Below, one piece after another: positions 58,658 to 64,000 of a stretch of DNA of 64,000 bases. The stretch is from positions 1 to 64,000 of the forward strand of contig JACQII010000013.1 of NCBI GenBank assembly GCA_016198585.1. Direction: 5' to 3'. Numbering within the stretch: the stretch's first letter is position 1; each line of letters opens with the position of its first letter. The stretch is from Candidatus Aenigmatarchaeota archaeon (GTDB taxonomy: Archaea > Aenigmatarchaeota > Aenigmatarchaeia > QMZP01). Position numbers and translations under genes: made by a program. Under the pieces are notes generated by a model. That model was given only the letters and a program-made list of their open reading frames with translations. It made no database searches and was not told where the DNA came from.

Positions 58658-59927
58658 GGAAGTGGCTCGCGCAGCTCATGCACGGGTCGTAGGCTCGGAT
58701 GAGTTTCTCGATCTCCCGTTCGATGGCGGGTTTGTCCATCGTCTCCAGGGCGTTCTGGACGAGGTGGGCGATGTCCTTCTCGATCGATATCTGGTTCTGC
58801 GCCGTCGGCACGACGATGTTGGCCTTCTTGATGGTCCCGTTCTTGCCGACGGTCAGGCGGTAGTAGAGCGTCCCGCGTGGCGCCTCGATGACCCCGACCC
58901 CGGTCTGTTCCTTCGTGAGCACGGGCCGCTGGACCGGTTCCGGGTGGAACGCAGTCGTCTCGAGCAGCTCGACGGCGTGGTCGATCGCATGCAGGACCTC
59001 GATGGCCTGCGCGACGTTGTTGTGGAAGATGTTCTGCGACGGGAACAGCTTCAGCGCCTCCGCTGCATCCCGGCGGGTCGACGGGTGCAGGTTCTCGCGG
59101 TTCAGGTTCAGGCGCGCGAGCGCGCCGACCACGAACTCCTGGCCCTCGAACTCGAAGCCGGCGGCTTGCGAGTAGGGGAGCGCGACGTTGATCAGGTGGT
59201 CAAGGTAGGCCTCCTCCGGGATGCACACGCCCTTGCTGGTGATGACCTCGCCGTCCAGGAAGCTGAAGTCCGGCGTGGCGAGGGCCACGTACTCGGTTTC
59301 GCGGGAGAACCGCTGGTCCCAGTCCGCGAAGGTCTGGATCAGGTCTAGCGCCAGCGGCCGGACGCGCTTCAGCTCCGCGACCACCTTGGCGACCGCGGCG
59401 GGGTCAGGCACGTGCAGGAAGCCGCCGACCGTCGGGTACGGGGCGTGGACAGCCTTCCCGGCGACGAGGGTCGAGAGCATGTTTCCTGCCCGCTTGAGGT
59501 CGAAGGAGTCGTGCAGCAGTTTGTGCTCGCGGGGGTCGCTCTCGCTGAAGTCGAGGATCGAGTCCTTCCCGACCAGGTCAGGCAGGGCGAAGAAGTACAG
59601 GTGGAGGGCGTGGTCTCGGATCATGAGGCCGTACATCGTCAGCTTCTTCAGGAGTTGGACCTGGGGCGTGGGCTGGATGCCGGTCGCGTGCTCCAGGGCC
59701 TCGATGCAGCAAAGCAGGTGGGCGATGGAGCAGGTCCCGCAGATGCGCGACATCAGCTGCGGCGCCGAGGTGAGCGGCTGCCCGCGCACGGCCTGCTCGT
59801 AGAACCGTTGGTTCTCGGTGATCGCGAACTTGACGCCCTCGACCACGCCCTCGCGCACGCGGACCTCCAAGTCGGCGTGACCCTCCATCTTGGTCAGATT
59901 CTCCAGGGTGATGTCGAAGCTGTGCAT
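58626..59927 (-). CDS. [NiFe] hydrogenase large (catalytic) subunit, group 3-like
   Basis: The 433-residue protein has both Ni-ligand motifs: RICGTCSIAH (C63, C66) and DPCMSCASH (C416, C419, H422). An 11-residue tail after H422 (FLKVKWVDPGR) should be cut off by the maturation protease encoded convergently. The sequence is closest to cytoplasmic bidirectional group 3 hydrogenases. The start at 59927 is 6 bp after the stop of the thioredoxin-reductase/small-subunit fusion gene. Confidence 0.93.
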   Translation of the reverse strand: MHSFDITLENLTKMEGHADLEVRVREGVVEGVKFAITENQRFYEQAVRGQPLTSAPQLMSRICGTCSIAHLLCCIEALEHATGIQPTPQVQLLKKLTMYGLMIRDHALHLYFFALPDLVGKDSILDFSESDPREHKLLHDSFDLKRAGNMLSTLVAGKAVHAPYPTVGGFLHVPDPAAVAKVVAELKRVRPLALDLIQTFADWDQRFSRETEYVALATPDFSFLDGEVITSKGVCIPEEAYLDHLINVALPYSQAAGFEFEGQEFVVGALARLNLNRENLHPSTRRDAAEALKLFPSQNIFHNNVAQAIEVLHAIDHAVELLETTAFHPEPVQRPVLTKEQTGVGVIEAPRGTLYYRLTVGKNGTIKKANIVVPTAQNQISIEKDIAHLVQNALETMDKPAIEREIEKLIRAYDPCMSCASHFLKVKWVDPGR

Positions 59928-59932
59928 GGGAA

Positions 59933-61384
59933 TCAGAGCTGCACGCCCGCCTCCACGAGGTGCTTCTTCAGGACGGCCAGGAACCCCGCCTCGGTCATGG
60001 GACAACCCGGCACCTGGTCATCCACCGGCACCACCTCGTGGACCGGCTGGACTTTCTTGCTGTAGTCGAAGGCCCGCAGGATGGGCATGATCTCGCGGGT
60101 CCGCGGCTCGTCGAACTGGTTGCGCTGGGCCGAGGGCATCCCGGTTACGGCGCACGCCCCCACCGCGATGAGCGTCCGGGCGTTCTTGCGGATCTCCCGG
60201 ACCTCCTGGGCCGCGCGTTCACTGGCGATCGCCCCTTCCACGAAGGCGATGTCCAGGTTGGTCGGGTCGTTCACGCTCCGGAGCGCCCGCGCGTACGGGA
60301 TCTCGACCACGCGTTTCCACTCGTCCCAGTGGTCGTTCAGGAGCTCGGTGAAGACGATCGTGCTGTCCTCGCAGCAGCTGAAGGAGAACCAGCCCACGCG
60401 GATCTTCCGCTGCGGTGCCGTTGCCGCAGGCGGGGCGGCCGGCGCGGCGTGCGCCCCCTTCGCGTAGTCCAGGTAGAGGTCGCGCGCCCGCAGGTACTTG
60501 ATGACGTTCACCGCGGCGTTGCAGCCGTCGCCCACGTTCTTCGCGACCTGCCTGCAGCGGCCCGCGCAGTTCCCGGCGGCGAAGACCCCCTCCATACTGG
60601 TCATGCTGTTCTCGTCCACGACGAGGATCTTGTCTCGCAGCTGCAGCCCGAGGTTCGCGGCGAAGTCCAGCGCGCCCGCCGCGCCGCAGGCCATGAAGAC
60701 ACCCGCGACCGGCAGCAGTTCGCCGTCCGCCATCCGCGCGCCAGTGAACCACTTCTCGCCCTCGAAGGCGGCGACCGCGCCGGCACGGATCTTGATGCCC
60801 CGTTTCACGACCTCCTGCTGGTAGGCCTCCGAGAAGGCGAACGCGGGCGCGTTCGCGACGATCGTGATGTCCTTGGTGTACGACAGGGCCTCGATCGCGT
60901 CTTCCGCGGCGTGGTTCCCGTTGCCGATGATCGCGATGGGCTTGTTCGTGTAGAAGGGCCCGTCGCACGAGACGCAGTAGTGGACGCCTTTCCCCACCAG
61001 CCGCTCCTCGTTGGCGATGCCTGAGGCCCGGATCGGGACGCCGGTGGCGATGATCAGGGCCAGCGCGTGCACGGCGGCGCCAGTGCTGGTCTTGACCACG
61101 AACGCGTGCTTCCCGTTCTCCTCGACGGCCGTCGCGGTGACGGCCTCGCCCTTCAGGAAACTGGCGCCGAACTTGCGGGCCTGTGTCGTGCCCTTCGCAA
61201 GCAGGTCCGGGCCGTCCACCCCTTCCGGGAAGCCGAAGTAGTTCTCGATGTGCATGGCCAGCGACGCCTGGCTCTTCTCCGGCAGCCCGAGGACCACGGT
61301 CTTGAGATTGGCCCGTGCGGTGAAGATCGCCGCCGACAGGCCTGCCGGCCCACATCCCAGGATCGCCACTTCAGCCTCGTCCAT
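59933..61384 (-). CDS. Thioredoxin-reductase-like domain fused to a [NiFe] hydrogenase small subunit
   Basis: Residues 1-308 are a thioredoxin-reductase-type flavoprotein: FAD motif GCGPAG (10-15), redox pair CVSC (C137, C140), nucleotide motif GNGNHA (154-159) and FAD segment GVFAAGN (266-272). It lacks the HRRxxFR NADPH-phosphate motif. A Pro/Ala linker (308-326) leads to a hydrogenase small subunit (327-483) with C337, C338, C411 and C461 as cluster ligands. C273, C277 and C288 are extra. It should pass electrons between H2 at the large subunit and FAD/disulfide/NAD(P). Its start lies 1 bp past the stop of the EamA gene. Confidence 0.9.
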   Translation of the reverse strand: MDEAEVAILGCGPAGLSAAIFTARANLKTVVLGLPEKSQASLAMHIENYFGFPEGVDGPDLLAKGTTQARKFGASFLKGEAVTATAVEENGKHAFVVKTSTGAAVHALALIIATGVPIRASGIANEERLVGKGVHYCVSCDGPFYTNKPIAIIGNGNHAAEDAIEALSYTKDITIVANAPAFAFSEAYQQEVVKRGIKIRAGAVAAFEGEKWFTGARMADGELLPVAGVFMACGAAGALDFAANLGLQLRDKILVVDENSMTSMEGVFAAGNCAGRCRQVAKNVGDGCNAAVNVIKYLRARDLYLDYAKGAHAAPAAPPAATAPQRKIRVGWFSFSCCEDSTIVFTELLNDHWDEWKRVVEIPYARALRSVNDPTNLDIAFVEGAIASERAAQEVREIRKNARTLIAVGACAVTGMPSAQRNQFDEPRTREIMPILRAFDYSKKVQPVHEVVPVDDQVPGCPMTEAGFLAVLKKHLVEAGVQL

Positions 61385-61385
61385 G

Positions 61386-62342
61386 TCACACCCCCCGCTG
61401 CTCGCTCGGGAGCGTCGCCATGAGGTAGCCGCCGACCAGGATCACCGCCGAGCCCGCCGCCTGCAGGGCCGGAACCGGCTCGCCGAAGGCGGCCATCCCC
61501 AGCGCCAGCGAGACCACGGGCGCCAGCAGCAGGAGCGCCGCGGCCTTCGACACGTTGATCAGGGAGAGCGCCCAGTAGTAGAGCCCGACGTACGCCAGCA
61601 GCAGCCCGGTCGAGACGCCGATGTTCATCCACTGTGCCGGCGCCAGCGCAAGCAGCGCGCCCGCCTTGCCCGTCAGCACCACCACTCCGAGGAGGATGAG
61701 GCCGCCGTAGAGCATCCTGGCCACCTGCACCACCAAGGCGTGCGCGCCACGGCTGAGGACGCCCTTCGCGGCGACGTTCTCCACGGCCCAGAGGACCGTG
61801 GCCGCCAGCACCAGGGCGTCACCCAGCTGCGGGTCGGTCCAGAACGCGCCGGGGGCGATGGTGGCGAACGAGATGGCAGCGATGCCCAGGAAAAGCAGGA
61901 GCATGCCGGCGAAGTAGCGCCGGCCCAGGCGCTCCTTCAGGACCGCGAACCCGAGGACGGCGACGAAGAGCGGGAGCGTCTTGTGCAGGAACGCCGCCCG
62001 GCCGGCAGTGGTGAACTGGAGCCCGCTGAAGAAGAGCAGGAACGCGGCCGCGCCGCCGACCACGGCCACCAGGAGCAGCGGCTTCCACGAGCCGGGAGGC
62101 GCCCGGACGCCCTTCCATCGCGAGATCGTCAGGAACACGACGCCGATGAGCAGGGCCCGCACTGCGGTGAAGACTGCGGGATCGAGCGAGACCACGAAGA
62201 GCTTGTTGGCCGGGATCGCGACGCCGCTCACGACCGCCGCGAGGATGGCGAGGACCGTCCCGAGGGCTTCCTTCCGCGGGAGCCGCCGAGCCGGGGTTGC
62301 CGATGCGTCCCGTGGCCCGCGACCAGCCTGGGCCGGCCTCAT
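61386..62342 (-). CDS. EamA/DMT-family transporter
   Basis: The 318-residue protein has ten transmembrane helices in two EamA halves (AIPANKLFVVSLDPAVFTAVRALLIGVVFL and LLAYVGLYYWALSLINVSKAAALLLLAPV). The family exports or imports small metabolites. It lies inside the hydrogenase operon, overlapping the HypC-domain gene (ATGA) and ending 1 bp before the fusion gene, so a link with hydrogenase is possible. The substrate is unknown. Confidence 0.85.
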   Translation of the reverse strand: MRPAQAGRGPRDASATPARRLPRKEALGTVLAILAAVVSGVAIPANKLFVVSLDPAVFTAVRALLIGVVFLTISRWKGVRAPPGSWKPLLLVAVVGGAAAFLLFFSGLQFTTAGRAAFLHKTLPLFVAVLGFAVLKERLGRRYFAGMLLLFLGIAAISFATIAPGAFWTDPQLGDALVLAATVLWAVENVAAKGVLSRGAHALVVQVARMLYGGLILLGVVVLTGKAGALLALAPAQWMNIGVSTGLLLAYVGLYYWALSLINVSKAAALLLLAPVVSLALGMAAFGEPVPALQAAGSAVILVGGYLMATLPSEQRGV

Positions 62343-62812
62343 GCGTCCTCCACGACAAAATCCCAGTGCGTCACCACGCGCATGCCCGGCCTCGCTTGGG
62401 GGAAGAGGTCGGTCCGCATCTCCCGGACGCGGCCGTCGATGCGCACCCGTGCGACCTGCTCCCGGACGGCCTCCACGGTCCCGACCCGCACGCGGCAGGC
62501 CTCGGGATCGAAGTCGCCCATCTCTGCGGAGCGCCGCGCGATCACCGCGTCGTGCCCCTCGCGGAAGTAGCAGCGGATGACGGCGGCGTCGACGGCCTGC
62601 TTACCCTGGTCGATCGCCCGCAGCGAGCAGGCCGCGCGCGCCACGACGAAGAGATCTTCCGCTCCTTCAGGGGCCTCGCCGGCGCCGACGGCGGCGACGA
62701 GCCGGTCGACCTCGCCCTGGCTCACCCGTCCGCGGCCGACCAGGGTTCCGGCGCACGGCAGCGCGTAGCGCAGGAAGAGCGCGCGGTCGGCGACGGGCAG
62801 GAAGCGGGTCAC
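62339..62812 (-). CDS. Hydrogenase accessory protein with HypC-like C-terminal domain
   Basis: The 157-residue protein starts with GTG, overlapping the hypC stop (GTGA). Its N-terminal half is helical (FLRYALPCAGTLVGRGRV, VARAACSLRAIDQGKQAVDAAVIRCYF). Its C-terminal 50 residues (CRVRVGTVEAVREQVARVRIDGRVREMRTDLF...GMRVVTHWDFVVE) follow the beta-barrel pattern of HypC. It is probably an accessory factor for cofactor insertion, but the family is not well described. Confidence 0.7.
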   Translation of the reverse strand: MTRFLPVADRALFLRYALPCAGTLVGRGRVSQGEVDRLVAAVGAGEAPEGAEDLFVVARAACSLRAIDQGKQAVDAAVIRCYFREGHDAVIARRSAEMGDFDPEACRVRVGTVEAVREQVARVRIDGRVREMRTDLFPQARPGMRVVTHWDFVVEDA

Positions 62813-62979
62813 GCCTGCGCCTCCGCCTTCTCGATGGCCATGCCTGCAGCGCAGTAGACGTAGTCGCCGGCGCGGACGGGCACCAGGTCGATGCGTACCT
62901 CCTGCACCTCGCCGGCGATCTCTACGCGGGCGAGCTTCCCAGAAACCTGCAGGACCTTGCCGAGTGCCGTCACGCACAT
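62809..62979 (-). CDS. hypC: Hydrogenase maturation chaperone HypC
   Basis: The 56-residue protein begins MCVTALGKVLQV, with the Met-Cys2 start required in HypC for carrying the Fe(CN)2CO group, and continues with the usual barrel (KLARVEIAGEVQEVRIDLVPVRAGDYVYCAAGMAIEKA). The ATG at 62979 is chosen because of Cys2 and because a TATA box (cttattaatcc, 63001-63011) lies about 28 bp away. It is the first gene of the hydrogenase operon. HypA, B, D, E and F are not in this window. Confidence 0.88.
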   Translation of the reverse strand: MCVTALGKVLQVSGKLARVEIAGEVQEVRIDLVPVRAGDYVYCAAGMAIEKAEAQA

Positions 62980-63000
62980 GCTGCCTAACAATGGGTGCCG

Positions 63001-63011
63001 GGATTAATAAG
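63001..63011 (-). promoter_or_regulatory. TATA box of the hydrogenase operon
   Basis: On the minus strand cttattaatcc lies about 28 bp before the hypC ATG at 62979. No other promoter is visible before 58626, so one message probably covers hypC to the large subunit. Confidence 0.55.
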
Positions 63012-63095
63012 CGTCTCTCCTGACCTGCTGCAGGAATCGCCTGCGTCCTCCAAGGCCCGGCGGCCCTTCTTAAGGCTGGACGGCGAAGAACGTAT

Positions 63096-63926
63096 ATGAC
63101 GTGGCTGCCGGTCGCGGTCGTCGCGATCCTCCTGGTCAGCGGCTGTGTCGCCGAGACCCCGCCACCGGCTGCCTTGGACATTGAACTCGATACTGTGGCC
63201 TTCAGCTCCCCGGCGATCGCGAGCTGGGACACGGACCTGGAGCTGGACGGCATCGAACTCACGCTCCAGCCGCTGGGGCCCGGGACGATCGTCCCTGAAC
63301 CGGGCACGATCACGGCCGAACTCCGCGAGTCGACCCCTGAAGCGGACCTGGTCGTCGCCTGGACGCGCGAGATCGTTCCCGAGGACTACACGGCGACCGG
63401 CGTGATCCTGCGCCTCGAGTTCCCGCCCGGCCTGGCGACAGTCACGGGTTCAGGAACGCTTGACATCACGTTCACGACCCTCACCGGCAGGGAGTTCATC
63501 ATCTCTTCCCCCCTGACGGGCCTCCCTATCGAGACGGTCATCGTCATCACCGAGCCCAAGGGACCGATCCCGCTCCCCGATCCGCTCGATTGGGGGTCGG
63601 TCGACTTGGCCTTCACCGGCGTGGGACTCTCCCCTGGCCTGGCCGTCAACTTCACCCTCACCAACAGCGGCGACCACAGCTACACCTTCTTCTTCAAGGA
63701 CGCCTCCGTGGCTTTCCAGGGCCTGGAATACCCGGCCGACAAAGCAGTCTTCGACGGCTCCGCCCTCTCGACCCTCGTCCTCCTGCCGGGAGAATCGGCC
63801 GCCGGCACGATCAGCTTCCCGGGAATCCCGGCCACGGCGACGGGCAACGCCACCCTCACCATCGCGAAGGCGTTCTCCTGGCTCACCAACAACACCATCA
63901 ACTTCTACACGACGCTCGAGCTCTAA
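63096..63926 (+). CDS. Lipoprotein with beta-rich domains, 276 aa
   Basis: A lipoprotein signal (VAVVAILLVSGC) is followed by two beta-sandwich regions of about 120 residues (LDIELDTVAFSSPAIASWDTDLELDGIEL... and VDLAFTGVGLSPGLAVNFTLTNSGDHSYTFFFKDASV), resembling late-embryogenesis-abundant/Ig-like domains of archaeal surface lipoproteins. Its function is unknown. A TATA-like tract (ccttcttaagg) lies about 27 bp upstream. Confidence 0.65.
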   Translation: MTWLPVAVVAILLVSGCVAETPPPAALDIELDTVAFSSPAIASWDTDLELDGIELTLQPLGPGTIVPEPGTITAELRESTPEADLVVAWTREIVPEDYTATGVILRLEFPPGLATVTGSGTLDITFTTLTGREFIISSPLTGLPIETVIVITEPKGPIPLPDPLDWGSVDLAFTGVGLSPGLAVNFTLTNSGDHSYTFFFKDASVAFQGLEYPADKAVFDGSALSTLVLLPGESAAGTISFPGIPATATGNATLTIAKAFSWLTNNTINFYTTLEL

Positions 63927-63991
63927 AGACCGGGAGCAAGAGCGGTCCACACAAGAATAACGAATATAAACCCACAGGCCATCTCCTTGCT

Positions 63992-64000
63992 ATGCACGTC
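63992..64000 (+). CDS. Partial start of a gene running off the window
   Basis: Only ATG CAC GTC is present. A TATA box (gaatataaac, 63962-63971) 25 bp upstream supports a real start. Nothing can be said about the product. Confidence 0.35.

Overview
The window is GC-rich archaeal chromosome. RNA polymerase subunit Rpo7 and elongation factor Spt4 lie side by side. Most transcription units have an archaeal TATA box 24-30 bp upstream of an ATG that would be leaderless, while genes inside operons often have Shine-Dalgarno (SD) sites. Typical archaeal families are present: M42 aminopeptidase, a DUF357-like protein, carbamate kinase, HerA-type ATPase and a TRASH-domain regulator. The mix of small Cys/His-rich envelope proteins, CGDGVC-type surface proteins and a compact group 3-like [NiFe] hydrogenase suggests a DPANN-like or other uncultivated lineage, but this is inference. 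I saw no rRNA, tRNA, CRISPR array, insertion sequence or integrase. No gene-free stretch exceeds 300 bases.

Layout. 0-8.6 kb: thioredoxin-like ferredoxin, proline dehydrogenase, acyl-CoA ligase, gamma-carbonic anhydrase, an unusual Nudix protein, ornithine carbamoyltransferase and carbamate kinase around a divergent small-regulator pair. 8.6-16.5 kb: two large surface proteins, a degenerate PEP-synthase-like protein, membrane genes, an AT-rich patch and a frameshifted VOC gene. 16.5-24.8 kb: HerA-like ATPase, ABC exporter, lipoproteins, Na+/H+ antiporter, M42 peptidase and an AT-rich PD-(D/E)XK-like gene.

24.8-46.2 kb is the most interesting part: a dense envelope thiol and copper region. 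It holds a BlaR1/BlaI-like pair, two DsbA-like oxidoreductases, HMA and cupredoxin proteins, CopA with a PadR-TRASH regulator, VKOR, two membrane-anchored thioredoxins, two CcdA-like proteins (one circularly permuted), two HWH-motif proteins, quinone-type prenyl genes, and an operon of small Cys/His/Met-rich membrane proteins divergent from a membrane-bound HTH regulator. VKOR-DsbA would insert disulfides using quinone, and CcdA-thioredoxin would carry reductant outward. The nearby metal proteins suggest joint control of copper and thiols.

46-58 kb: calcium-type P-ATPase, RNA methyltransferase pair, rpo7-spt4, a GH26-like glycosidase, a regulator, a giant propeller-lipase, and small enzymes. 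58-63 kb: a compact hydrogenase locus (hypC, a HypC-domain protein, an EamA transporter, a thioredoxin-reductase/hydrogenase-small-subunit fusion, the large subunit and a convergent maturation protease). The fusion could link H2 to disulfide or pyridine-nucleotide chemistry and so might feed reductant to the thiol region; this is a hypothesis. A lipoprotein gene and the first codons of another gene end the window.
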